From Syngnathus acus (lineage: Eukaryota; Chordata; Actinopteri; Syngnathiformes; Syngnathidae), in contig NC_051095.1 of the NCBI RefSeq assembly GCF_901709675.1, forward strand, positions 12,766,956 through 12,830,955: 64,000 nt of DNA. Reading direction: 5' to 3'. The first letter of the stretch is position 1; every line of letters begins with the position of its first letter. Positions 11,351 to 24,200 of the stretch are shown in pieces. The notes beneath the pieces are model-generated. The model saw only the letters and a program-made list of their open reading frames with translations. It had not been told where the DNA came from and ran no database searches. The position numbers and the translations under genes were made by a program.

Positions 11351-12705
11351 CACAAAACGTGTTGCATCTTTTTACAGCGGTTTCTGTCCTCTTAATTATG
11401 TGAATGTCATGACAAAGAACATTGTGACTAAAAATGTTTTACACTCATAGTTGTAGACAGGATGGGATACGTTGACAGGAAAGAGTAAGTGTTGGTTAAA
11501 AACTGAGCGATTTATTGAAATGGCATATAAAACAAACTAAGATTTACATGGGAAATGTATTTGGACAGTGGCAGGGGTTTGGGAGTTTCGACTTTTTATC
11601 AGGATAGTTAAAGATTAAAATAATAACAAATGAAATAGAAATGAAAGTTGAATGATTTTTTTATTACATGTCTTGAGTTTGTTTTATTATTGTTATTGTT
11701 GTTATATTGATGAGAAGGGTGATATTGGTGTTTCGACTGTAGTAAAAAGGCCAGGTTGTATCATGTCAGATTTTTAATCCAAATTAAATCATTCTCCCTT
11801 TCATTTTAACTTCATACAACACAAAATACTTCATAATCACAAAATAATAACCCATAGTCTTTTTGTTGTTTGCGATCACTGTGAGTGGGCGGCGCGGGCG
11901 CGCAGTAGTGTTTGTAGAGTTAGTAAGTAGACAGAGCGCTCACCAGTATAGTGTTTGGGTTATTCGCCTTTCCCTGTGCAGCATCACTGGCAGCGTCTCT
12001 GATCTTAGTGTCGCCTGAGTCCTTGGTTTCGGACATTTGAATGAGGAACTGTCTGTGTCATTGATAATCTTGCAAATGGACACCTGTGTGTGCGTGAACT
12101 GGGAAGGGACGGGGTAGAATGCGCTCGCTCTGGGGTGCACAGGTCCCCAAAACAGTCCCAGCGGGCCACATATTATTGATTTTATGACACGATGCTTCGG
12201 GTAGGTCTAAATTTAGACACGGGACGGATTTGGCCCGCGGACCTGACGTTGGTTGTTCCCTTAAGCATTCCGTCTGCTCACGTTATCATGTATGTGTATC
12301 ACTATTGACTATGTACAGTATGTGCGTGTATAAAGTGTATTTTATCATGAGAATAAATATGATGATGAGCACTATGATTTCAGATTAAATTTACAGTTCG
12401 AGGTTTCCAAAATCATGGGGTGAAAAGTCAAATCACTTAACTGTGTGACAAACTGACAAACAAATCCGGTTCATATTATTCAAACAAGAATGTACTGTAA
12501 ATGCATGGGTGGCATTGTGAGGATTTTACAATGTAATTTTTGGTTGTTCTTTTAGTTTGCTGAAAAGACATCCTCACAATAGTCAGTCCACCATTTAAAT
12601 GTTTTCATCTTAAACAGGAATCTCAGCAACATCTTGTGTCAGAATTGTCAGTTTGGTTGCGTGATTGTAAAGAAGTGGCATCCGTGGTGGATGTCCACCA
12701 TCACG
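11351..12705 (-). other. Likely 3' UTR of cdhr2 and tail-to-tail junction with gprin1
   Basis: A minus-strand poly(A) signal (TTTATT on +, 11511-11516) is the first one past the cdhr2 stop, so a 3' UTR of about 1.2 kb is possible. A GC-rich patch lies at 11885-11910. A decayed hAT-like stretch with GCGGGCCACAT and its rough inverse TTTGGCCCGCGG occupies about 12160-12245. Confidence 0.4.
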
Positions 12706-15700
12706 TCACAGGTCTGTTGTGCTGAATGCAGGGTTGCTGATACCCACTCTGTGATCGTCTGAACCTTTTTTCTGGGTCCGCTCGGCCAAAGCCGCGCCCA
12801 GAGGTTCGATGTACTCGGGGGGCCCGACATCCTCCGGTTCTTCTTCTTCCTGGATTTTCTGCTAATGAGGAGCAGCTTCAGCATTAGGCCACTGTATTTA
12901 AAATAAATGTACAAAATGGAGCGGGTTTCAATCTGTTATTTACCATCATGGGCTTTGTATCCATCTCAGATGTGTTCACGTCATCACTGTAGTCCAGGGA
13001 GTCAAGGCTTGGATTGGCAAATGAGCGGAGGGAGAAACGAAATGTAACATCAGTATTTGAGAAATAACGCCAGTGTACAACAGACATCCTAATCAGCAAT
13101 TATTCAATCAAAGAAATATTAGCAGTTATTCAATTAGTTGACCAGTTAGGTCAATTCCACTTGAATCTTAATTCTTGATTCTGCCAAGTGATATTGGGAA
13201 AAATTCAATGTTTCCAAGTGACTTTGGGTTATCAGTTTACCTGACTTTGTCAACATCTGAGCTGTCTCCATCCAGATCCAGCACCATGGTTGTGTCAATG
13301 TTAAGATTGAGAACTGGGTTTGCCCTAACAGTGTAACATGATGACATGGAGTTAGGAACAAAGTACATTTTCTATATATAGTTCACAGATAATGGCTGAG
13401 TTATGGATGATGGTGTTGTCATCTAACCCCTCCATGGTGTACTTGTTGGTCCCTGGCACCACAGGGCCACTTTTAAGGTTGTCAGATGCCACCATGGTTG
13501 CAGAGTTCATGGCTTTGGCTGCCTTGAGCTTCCTCCTGTAGCTGTATCGAGAAGAGAGTTGATGATCGCAAGTTGCAGACCAATGACTGAATGAAGAGCC
13601 CTTTGTGTCCCGTCGTACTTACTTTCTGCGAGTGCAAACCAGTGAAGTAATGAGCACAACAAGGACAATTATGAGACCTGCCATGATGCCATACGGAACG
13701 TATTTTAGAGGGTTAGACTCCGTAGGTTTTATTGATGAATCAGTCTGAGACAAAGCACAACATTCTGCCATTAGTATGGTGTGAATTATCAAATGCATTT
13801 GGTTTTCTATGGGTTCTCTGGCTTACTCCAAAACAGCTATACAGTAAACCTTCCTCCAACCCCCACAGTCAGACCACCCGCGCAAGGAGTCTGAAATCTG
13901 GCCCGCCCACAGTCTCTGACAACCCTTCACAGTTACCATGAAGCTGAAGCAAAATGTAAAATATGTGGTTTTGTTTCTCCAGTGCTGCCAACATAGCAAC
14001 GTTTTTGCTACATTTGTCAAATTTGCAACCCAACTATTTTTCCCAAGAATGAAACTAGTAAAATGACAACAGTGATTCTAAATCTTTGCAAATGATGTCC
14101 TCCTCGTGGCGGGAAGAATAGATATTGTATGCATTGTACATGAGGGGTCACCAAGGTCCTCGAGGGACTCTATCCAGCCTGTTTTAGATGCCTCACCACT
14201 GCAATACTCCTGATTCAAACCATCAGGCTTTTATAGAGCTTGCTGATGAGCTGATCATTTGAATAAGGGGGGTTAGCTCATGTATGCTCATGTGTATGAT
14301 GTGGCTCTTTGCGGTAACACAGTAAAAATATGGCTCTTAGTCTCTGACTGGTTGGCCACCCCTGAGCTAGGCTGTGCTGAAATCCAATGCTTTCATATTT
14401 TGTCTCAAACTTAGTTAGCCTGCCACCATCTCGTGGTCAAAAGTAGATTTACAGTGCACCCAATATACAGTTAGACCAAAATTAGTTATCAGCTGTAAAA
14501 TAAAAATAAAAAAAACCTGGACTTTGCGATGGCGAGGGGTTTACTATTATGTTGTCTAATTGTAGGCTGAAAGAAAAACTTGTGGTATAAAAATTAAGAT
14601 ATCTCAAAACATTCATTTCCAAAACAAACCCAATACTTACAATGTACATGAGGCCTAACTGGTCCAACTGGTTAGCATGCTGGGGTACGGCAATCATTAG
14701 CTCCACTTCATTTTTAGTGAGAGCAGTCCCATTGGAATAGAGAAAATATGCCACCATTATTGCACCAACTGAAGACCTGTGAGGAAATAATACAGCTGTT
14801 AGAATAATTGTTTTTGCAGAAGCGCTGGTCGGCCTGAACCGGAGGTCTCATATCTTCGCTCAAGCCAACATATCTGTCTAGCTCTAGGGAGTTCTTAGAC
14901 TCCCTTCCTTTTCTTACCTGTGAGAGGCCCTCACTAGTTATGAACAGAACACCTTTGTTCTTTGTTTAGTTCAAGAGAAGTTCTTTCTCTTTTATACCTT
15001 GTAGTTTCTATTCATAAATTGTTGTTGACCGGGACAGTTTTTAAGTTATCCCATATTTACTCAATGTTTGTTTAAGTAGACTTCATGCAAGTTATCTCAC
15101 ATCTACTTAACGTTTGTTGGCGTGTATGCACGAGAGGTAGTATCTGATGATTTACTCATTATTATTATTGTGTGATACTTAGCAAGAAAGTCTAGAGCGT
15201 TGTTTTACAGGGACACGGCACCCAGCATGTTTGAAGATCGCAGCCTAGGACGAGACTGCCAACCAATTAAGGACTGACTCTGCATTGCTGGGGTCACATA
15301 TCGGCCAAGGCCTCGCACCACACAACATTCTTTCGTTAGCTAATCAGCGTTGCTACAGCCACAATCTCCAGCAACGCCTCTTGTAACCAGGGCAACCCAA
15401 AATAAAAAGAGGAGATAGCGGAGGAGTCCAGAATTGGTGGAGGACTGTAACTGGGCCTTCTACGTAATTCTCCTCGCGAGCAAAAGGAATACTGGTTGTC
15501 TTCTCCTCTTCTTTCAGTGTATAAAATAATGTCTTATGGTACTTAGACCTGACAACAGCCCATGCTTTAAATCAAATACACAACAACGACAATATATATT
15601 TGATTACACTTGCACCCCCTTCTGAGTAAAATTATCTCTCAGTTTTCATTATTGTCCCCACTAGCCTGTAATTTTCGAGCTGAGTCAGTTTTCAGATAAA

Positions 15701-18700
15701 GTAAGAGAATAAAAATTCACCTGGATGTTTCGGAAGGTGCTTCCTTGATGGTAACAACCTCAACCACAGCTTTGGTGGCAGCTGTGAGTGTTCTGGGGAG
15801 AGATAAAAGTGGTTGGCTGGATGAAACATGGGGTTTAGTGTTTTTGCCTCGAATTTAAGGAGCCATATCATCTTTTTTTGTTTGTTTCTTAGCTTTTAGC
15901 CTTGATAAAATGCAAATTCTTCATCAGAAACACTCTCAAAGTTGTGTTTTCCCTCATTCACTCATCTTGGAGCGTTCCTCCTCATTCCTGTCTCAGCAGC
16001 AGCCCAGCCGCCCTGTCCAATTAAACGACCAAGCAACCCCAGGAGCACCCATGCAGACTAAAAAAAACACCCAATTTCACAGAGCAGCTGTCTCTGCAAC
16101 TGGAGTTGTCATGAGCCTGTTCTGATTTTGATGCGTCAAATAAATTTGAAAATGTGGAGCAATAAATGATTTTTACTACGTAATTTTGAGATGTCCTTAT
16201 TTGTCAAGTCCACCGACCAACATGTGTGAGTACAGTGGTCAACCAGTAATATAATATCATATACTTGCATATAATTAAATCTTAAAATAGCATGATACAG
16301 GTCCAGAAAATTAGTTCCCTGAGCGGGATGACATCTGGTATTATGCTGCCCCCTTTTGGTTTGGAGAGTGAAATATGGTGACAGTTTAATATTGTCCACA
16401 TACCTGATTATAGCAGGTTGGCTTTCTATGACCTCAGCCTGTGTTTTTCTAAATTGAAGGTCAACTCTATAAGATGTGTCAACTGTGAAAATCTGCAATA
16501 TTGAAAGGAAAGTTTAGAAATGCTGCAGTTTTTTGTTCATAATATAGTGGGGTATAAATTCGCATTGGTGATAGAGGAGGATTCGTGATGCATTCATTCA
16601 CTCACCTCCAGTGTAGTGTTGGTGGAGAGGCCGCCAGAGTCAGTCGCGGTCACTGTTACCCAATATTTCCCTTTCACAGTAACATCAAGCGCCTCGCTAG
16701 TTCTGTATGCGGGAGGCAATAAGATGTCTGTGAGAAGACCCAAACCTGCTCGGTAAAAAGACACGCAGAAAAGCTGCTGACTTTGTACTTACTGAATAAT
16801 CCCAACGTAAATGTCCTTTTGCTGTGTGGTAACAGCCTCAAACAATGACCGGATGCCACTTGTGTTTTTGTTGATGTCCTCAAATCGTACTTCACTTACT
16901 TTAAACTGAAGCTGTGCATTAATTTCTGTATCCCGGTCTGTTGCCTGAGCGTAACAAGACGTTGAACGGCGTTACGGAGCATTCAAACATAGCCTACAGG
17001 ACTTTGAGTAATACTCACAGTGACTCCCCCAACTGATGTCCCCTTGCTTGCAGACTCTGATACGACAACTAAGGAAGGTAGAACATACTTTTAGCAATGC
17101 TGTTGAATTAAGTTGGTGATTTATTTTGATATGATGCTTGATTAAGTGAAGACATTACTGATATTATCTACAGGGTGCATTAGACCTGTACTATTGTGAA
17201 CTGGAACTGATTATAACCACTTCATGTAGTGTGACAAATGTCTACACGCAGACTGTGTGATATAATGTGGCAATCAGCAAATGTGCTACTTGTAATAATT
17301 GACATGTCAGTGAGCAGTGAGGTACATTTTAAAAAAGATTGATCATATCAAATCAAAGAGCGCAATAACCCACCGAATATCGAATCTGAGATGAGGAATT
17401 GTGGGGCGTTGTCATTGATGTCTTCAATGATGATCTCCATTTGTCCTGAAATGTTGCAAAGAAAGTCGCAGCGCAAAGTGGTGTTATTCAAACACGTGTG
17501 CTCTTATTGTAAAGGTCTATGCATACTCCATAAGAAGAGTTATTTGTTCTTGTTTTCAAAAGGGTATGGACGAGGACAATGTTTGCTCAATGTGCATTTT
17601 GTCTTAGGACTCGTTTTCTTCTTTATTGCTCTATTTGTGTATTTTTTTTAAATTCCTTGCAAGATACGTGATAGGCAGAGGTGTCAAATCCAGGTCCAGA
17701 AAGTAAAAACCCTGTCACAGTTTGTCTTTAGCCATAGGTGCCTAGTCGGTAGGTAAACAAACTCCCCAGGAGCTAGCTTGTTTATCTTAGAGGCTCCTGT
17801 GGCTCAAGGCAAATTGTGGCAGGTTTTCTACTTTCTGAACCTGGATTTGACACCTCTGTTTGTAGAGATGCAAGCAATGATCCTTAAAAACTATCATTGT
17901 TTGACAGCTGTCGCTTCCAAAAACATGTCGAACGGGACTTCCGTGACCACTTCCAATTGCTAACAAGTCACGCAAAAGTTCTAAGACAACAATTGATGAG
18001 ATTGTGTTCTTGCAGCCCTGGGAACAAGAACAAATTTCTCTGTGAGTATGTACCGCGTACGCTTTAAGTGAGCAGACCTGCAACGAGACTGGACTTCTCC
18101 CCTTTCTCAGTGTACTCGTCTATCACCTGAGCTTCCATCACCGCCCGGTCGCACAGCTCATAATCCAGCGTGTGTTCCAGATTGACCCGAACGTCTCCTG
18201 TCGGCTCCAGGACAAACCAGTCACAAGGTGACAGAGACCCATTGCATCTGCATTTGAGGGACTCCAACTCATAGATCAGCGAGTGGTTTCTGTCCTCATC
18301 CCAGCCCTCAAATCTACCAATGACCTCAGTCAGTGTTGTGTTTTCTTTCACTTTCACGGGCTTCGAAGGCAAGAACACGGGCCTTTCATCGTTCACGTCC
18401 AACACGTCCACCTCCACCGTCACCACTGCTTTTTTCTGTCCCCGATCTAGGGCTTCTACCTGCAACGTGTATTTCTGCCGAGCACTCTCATAGTCCAGGT
18501 CAATACCCAGGTCCACTGTAATGTTTCCCATGTAAACTTGCTCTTCAGAAGTGGTGAGAATGGTAAAACTGTCAAAACTTCCAGAGATTATTCGAAAAGC
18601 TATCCGGTTGAAGTCTGTTGTCTGGTCCAAATCTTGAGCCAGGACCGTACCCACAAATGCACCTGTTGGCAGGAAATAGTTTATCAATTAGAACGTGCAT

Positions 18701-21700
18701 TTATAAACACTCAAAATTGACGAAAGTCTACTGACCTTTTTCCCCTTCTGGGACGCTGAATTTATAAGAGGGGTTCTTAAATTCTGGTGCGTTGTCATTG
18801 ACATCCTGGAAATAGTTGACGTTAATGACTTTTTGCAGTTCAACACAGCATTCCAACTCAACCTGCTGCAGACATACCTCCACATAGATGAACACGCTGA
18901 CCATGGTGGACAGGGAAGGCGTACCCTTATCTGTGGCAGTAACATTGAGCTCAATCTTCCCCCTCAGCTCAGCATCCAAAGCCTCACGGTCCAGTTCAAC
19001 CTTGTTCCTCAACACGCCGGTATCGGGGTCTATGATAAAGTCATCGCTGTACTTGCTTGGCAGTATTGCAAATGTGATTTGGCTGTTTAATGTGTCTGGC
19101 TCATCTGCATCAGTTGCCTATTGGAAATGGAGGAAAATGGACAAAAACCACAATAAAACATCAAACTTTTCAACAAATCCCTTGATCCGAATGAATACTC
19201 CAAATGTCTCTTACCTCGACTTGAAGTTCGAACTGTGAGCCCTCTTTCACAAACTCCTGATAATATTCTTTATTGATAACCGGAGGCTGATCATTGATGT
19301 CTGTCACTATGAACTGCAGTAATGCGGTGGCAGGCTTGCCATCCGAATCCTTGGCCTGAATGGTGGCAGAGTGCAACGGTCTGATTTCGCGATCCAACAA
19401 GGTCTTGTTTTTCACATAAATCACTCCCGTCTTTTGCTCCACATCAAAATAAGTCCGTCTGAAAGACAAATATGATTTGGTTGGTGGTGTTCCTCTGTAA
19501 AGAATGTCATCATTGAGGTCACTGAAGTGTGATCGAGACGTACATGCTTTCCGGGAGAAGCATGTAGGTGATGTTGTCTCTGTCCATTGTGTCAGGATCA
19601 TCTGCCTGTAAATAGAGATGGTCTTTTTTAATTTTTTTACCATATCGTACTCGTGTGCATGAAAATTCCGCAGCTCAGAGGACTTACGGTAATAATAGTC
19701 ACTACGGTGCCAACGTCAGAGTGCTCAGTCACTTTCAAGTTCATGTAGGAGTCCTTTGGGAATGTGGGACTGTTGTCATTGATGTCTGTTAGCCGAATAG
19801 TAACTGTGGCAGTGGAGACAAAACTGATTTCTTCTGGATCGCTTGCAATCACCTGTGACATGACAGAGTCAACACTTTATTTCACACCAAATACTGCACA
19901 CAGGTGACAAAGAAAAATGACATACATACTCGTACATAAGGGCAGTAATAAGGAACGTTGTTGTCTTATTGAGAAAGGGTACACAGAGGTAACATTTCTT
20001 GTTTATGTCAGTCCCAACATTTCTTTTTCTGAAATCCGTTGAGGTAAGACCACAGAGTGAAAAGTGATGTGGCAAGGAAAGCATAGCACTCACTAGGTGT
20101 CATCCTCATAAGTGTCTTTTGTACTTTTCTCACCTCTACAACCATTTGCTGTGTTTCTTCATAATCCAGTTTATTTGGCTCTTTGACCACAAGTTGAACG
20201 ACGCTGTCGGCCGTAGAGAATTGTGGCTCGACAGAAAACACATCCTTGTCAGCTCCCTTCAGGGTTAGTTGAATGCTTTTAATCTATGAAATGACAATTC
20301 AATTGAGCATTAGCACAAAACCGAGTGACAGATCCTGTAGGAAGTTGTTACCTTGTCTGCGTCCTTGACCATCATGTTGATGGGGACACTTCCCAGTGAG
20401 TGCTCAGCTACGTCCACTTCAAATTGACTTGCTTTATTACATGTTTGCAGCTCTCCTGATTCTTCACACTTATAAAATTCGGGTTTGTTGTCATTGATGT
20501 CATTGATGTTGATCAGTATTGAAGCTGTGGCGCTAGCGTACACCTTATAGATGTCAAGCTGGGATTCAGTGGCCTAAAGTCAACAAGCATGTGGACATAT
20601 AAGTTTCTCATTTAAATAGATGAATAGTGGCCTTGGAAATTCCACCGTTATGTTCATAATGACTTTAAATGTCACACATACCTTGATAATCATGGTAACA
20701 GTATCACCAATAATTTCTCTGTCAATTTCCGACGCCACAGAAATAATGCCATCATTGCTCGAGATTTTAAAGAGGCCAGCTGCAGTGGAATCTGTTAGTT
20801 GGTGAGAGAGGTAAGACATACATTATATATAGACAGTAATATGTTTTAATGTTATTATCAAACCTTACCTTCAATGCTGTAGATAATCATGTCATTGATT
20901 CCTGTGTCTTGGTCTATGGCAGTCACGGTGTAAACAGATTGGTCCTATCAACATTTTCAAGTTAGAGTGAAAATGTCTTTGACCAAAAATTACAATACCG
21001 GAGAAATCATGACTCATTTCCTCAATGCAGATGCAGATAAGCAAGAACTCACCACTGCAGAATTTTCATCAACACTTCCAATGTAGGGAAGACTCAAGAA
21101 TTTGGGGTTTTGATCGGGGACATCCAAAACGGTAATAAAGTAATAAGCAATTGTTGTGAAATAATTAGTCTCACTGTAATAACAACTGCCTCCGCCATCC
21201 TGTAATGGCAAATGTAGAAAGTCAAAATTCTGTTGTACAAAGTAAATGCAAAAATGTCCTGCTTTTCCAAGTAATTCAGATATTTCAAATCTTTGTCTTT
21301 ATCCGCAGACATATTCACGGACATGTCGCCATCGGTTATCACTTGCTCATTCTCGTATTTAACGAGGCTTCCCGCTTACATTGTGTGTTTCCACACCAAC
21401 AAAGAGCAGTGACAATGCTCCAGTCATGCATGGATCGTTGCATCCTTTAGCTCACAAAGATGTCTCCATGTGAGATGTGAGTATGCCACATTTAAAGAGA
21501 ATGGTAGGAGCCACTTGATTTGGAAGTGAATGGAGTCGGTTTTGTTCACTCCTTCAACGGAGCAACCACCCCTTTGTTAATACACCAACTTCCGCGCAGC
21601 TATGAGATTACCAACACTCGGACTAACACGCCTCTTCACAGATTCATGCCATGTGCAGCACCAGATTTGCATTGGTTACAAAAATAGAGCTTTGAGGCGT

Positions 21701-23123
21701 TTCAAAAACACAAAAATTATATAAATATAGCGGCTCAAGATAGTTTATGATGTGGTATGTCTTTCTAAATCATCCAATATTATCTAACATCCAACTGATT
21801 GAACGAATACTCACAGTTGCATTTATCTTCAGCCTATAATAAGTACTCAGTCCAGTGTAATTTAGTGCCCTGGTCAATGTGACATCACCGGTTATGGGAG
21901 CAATACTAAACAGATTCAATCCATCCCTCGGAGTAACCTGGAAAACGAAGCATAAATTGCAATTGACTGAAGTTTATGGAAAACTGTAGAAGAACATTTT
22001 GATAGACATACTGTAAATGAGGGATCATACTCACATCAGCGATGCTGTATGTAACCTGACCACCTTGTGAAATGTCATCATCAGTGGCCACTACTTTAAA
22101 CAGACTTGTACCTGTTTTAGTATTCTAAGAAAGTGCAGGGGAAGAAATGATCAGATAACAATAACAATTTTTACAGAAAATGATTGATGGTAGCAATAAT
22201 AATGTAGTCCAATAATAGCATCCCTGTTTACATAATTGATGATTGGTGAACATAATTTATCATACAATGTAATTAGAGTATTGGAGACATCAGGCAGGTA
22301 CAGGCACAAACATGATTACATATACATGTTTAATTTAAAAGAATATATGAATTAAGATAACTCAATAAAATACATCTGACAAACCTCTTTCACTGGGGTG
22401 TCGAAATTAGAGTCTTCAAATATGGGTCTATTGTCATTGGCTTCCCTCAAAAGTATCTCTATTTCTTTGGTTGCCTGAAACAGTGTGCAATGCAAATTAA
22501 TTTGATATCTTATTGATTTTTTTAAAAAAAGTGTTCAGAGTTACTCACAACATAGTCACCGTCTGAAACAGAAATTCCGAGTGGAAATACATTAACATTC
22601 TAGAAAGAGAGAGAGCAGGAGAGAGAGAATACGTGATATTACTCAGGCCAATTTAATTTAATCGTAAATATGTTCATTTAAAAACAAATAAGAAATAACA
22701 TATACCTCTCTATCAAGCTTCCTTGCAATAAACACATCTCCGTTCGTTTCGTCCACCCTGAAGTATATACGATTTTCCCCAGAGAGTGAATATGTCAGTT
22801 TATCATTATCCTTATCCGTGGCATCTATTTTGAATGCAAGGTGATCTGTGGAAATGTTGTGATCCAAAGTTAGTAATTAGCAGAGTGATAACATTGTGGT
22901 AAAAGCAAACCAAATGTCGAAAAACCTACCAATTGGAATATCTTCACACAGCTTAGTGAGGTCATTGTGAATTGTAGGAGCGCTTTTTGCTACAAAACAA
23001 AACAAAATGATTAAAAGGGATGTATACTGTCGCTCTCTCGTGATAAATTATTTGAGAAACCAACACACCATCAATTAGGCTGATGACACACAACAGCAGA
23101 AAGCCTCCAGGGATACACTCCAT
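12706..23123 (-). CDS. cdhr2: Cadherin-related family member 2 (protocadherin-24)
   Basis: Thirty coding exons on the minus strand join in frame to 1295 residues (human 1310): 23123-23069, 22989-22930, 22845-22706, 22599-22549, 22474-22385, 22124-22035, 21937-21815, 21199-21053, 20944-20869, 20791-20682, 20573-20352, 20283-20134, 19852-19688, 19605-19544, 19458-19215, 19117-18878, 18805-18736, 18662-18078, 17445-17374, 17068-17019, 16944-16793, 16702-16606, 16492-16404, 15792-15721, 14776-14641, 13744-13623, 13541-13428, 13324-13241, 13007-12944, 12861-12706. A signal peptide (MECIPGGFLLLCVIS) precedes repeated cadherin domains with Ca-binding linkers such as DINDNKPEF, DINDNSPTF, DVNDNAPEF and DINDNAPQF. 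A single membrane span lies near residues 1134-1153. The tail of about 140 residues ends STTDL, a class I PDZ ligand. In mammals CDHR2 pairs with CDHR5 to space microvilli, anchored through USH1C. It lies between gprin1 and rnf44 as in human. Confidence 0.93.
14143..14364. mobile_element. Decayed hAT-type MITE in a cdhr2 intron
   Basis: Starts AGGGGTCACCAAGGTCCT and ends GGTTGGCCACCCCTG. The core (CTGATGAGCTGATCATTTGA) matches that of the 9644-9856 element, so they are related. No target duplication survives. Confidence 0.65.
14797..15554 (+). mobile_element. Solo LTR of a retroviral-type element in a cdhr2 intron
   Basis: A 758-bp block begins TGTTAG and ends CTGACA, the TG...CA and short inverted ends of an LTR. 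The flanks 14792-14796 and 15555-15559 are both ACAGC, a 5-bp target duplication. A TATA-like TTTATACC lies near 14992 and an AATAAA near 15402, giving U3-R-U5 order on the plus strand, opposite to cdhr2. No internal retroviral genes flank it, so it is a solo LTR left by recombination. Confidence 0.75.
17676..17858. mobile_element. MITE with long inverted repeats in a cdhr2 intron
   Basis: The two ends are inverted copies over about 50 bp: CAGAGGTGTCAAATCCAGGT at the left and its near-exact complement ending TTGACACCTCTG at the right. The CAGAGGTGTCAAA end is typical of non-autonomous hAT elements in fish. The flanks do not give a clean 8-bp duplication. Confidence 0.75.
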
Positions 23124-23549
23124 GCCTGTGAAAATAAAAATACAAATAAAATGGATGGATAATAATCTTCCTTTGACTACTTTTCTGGCTGATGTCATTC
23201 AAAGGAAAAATACTTGATTTGATTTCCTTCTGTACGTATCTGCTGAGGTTCATATTTTGATTGAGTATATGTATATATTCCATCTGATTTTTACCTCAAT
23301 TTAACCCCACATTCAAAATGCTTTGTCCAGTCTTTTAAAGGAAGAGCATGATTGTAATGCAACTATAAGCGTTGTAAAGTCAAGCAACAACAAACACGTT
23401 ATCGCTGAATGGCATATTTTATATTGCTAAAGTGTTATAATCCTGTATAAAATAAGTTACTAATTGTGTAATGGTACAGACACCTGACTTCTGTGAGGGC
23501 TGTGTGGGCTCTGTGGTGGAGCGAATGGTGGTCAGGTGGCTGGGTGTCG

Positions 23550-23650
23550 CCTGTCTTTATTCAGATGTTAGCTGGGATAGACTGCAGCTCCCGCAGCCTT
23601 CTATACTGTAAATGCTAATCTACAACTACTCACTGTACAAAATGGATGGA
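23550..23650. repeat. Decayed L2-like repeat tail
   Basis: Contains TAGCTGGGATAGACTGCAGC and a trailing ATGGATGGATA, a worn copy of the common fish repeat whose tail reads GCTGGGATAGGCTCCAGC...GGATGGATGG. Confidence 0.5.
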
Positions 23651-24102
23651 TATAAATACCTTCCCTAACAATTACATTGAAGATATTAAAAGAAAATCTA
23701 ATTGTCACTAAACCATGCGATCAGTGACTTAAAATAAAGCATGTTTGGCTATCGCAACCAATTGTTAACAATCTTGTGTCGTCACTATGTTGCGTTGCTG
23801 CAATAACAATGGGAATGTGCGTAATAACCGTAAAAGGACTGAACTTGCTTGATAAAAAAATCAGTCAATATATTTCTAGTGAATTAATCAACAGTTGTAT
23901 ACTGTGCTGTATAACCAAATACAATGAATCTATATGTAAATAACGACTCTTGATGATGAATAATAAGCAGTGGATTACGTTTGATTTTGTATACTGTGTT
24001 GTATAACCAAATATAATGAATCTATATGTAAATACTGACTCTTGATGATGAAAAGTAAGCTGTAGATCATATTCGATTTTAAAATGCTGTCATCAGACTT
24101 AC

Positions 24103-24200
24103 CTGGCAAGACGCACAGATGGCTTTTCTCTCTCAAATGGGATGAGGAGACCTTTGGAGTTCCTTCTAGTGATAACCGCCTCTATAAATATAAATGATTA
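24103..24200 (-). promoter_or_regulatory. Putative cdhr2 promoter and non-coding first exon
   Basis: On the minus strand a donor GCCAG|GTAAGTCTG ends a short exon at 24103, matching the acceptor just before the coding start at 23125. About 80 bp upstream, the minus strand reads TTTATATTTATAGAGG, a TATA-like box with TTTAT cores that could also fit CDX-type factors. Sequence-based inference only. Confidence 0.4.

Noticed and set aside
21200-21814. Extra cdhr2 exon or nested gene in the 0.6-kb intron at 21.2-21.8 kb
   Set aside because: Flanking exons join in phase 0 without it and no cadherin motif or splice-bounded frame is present.
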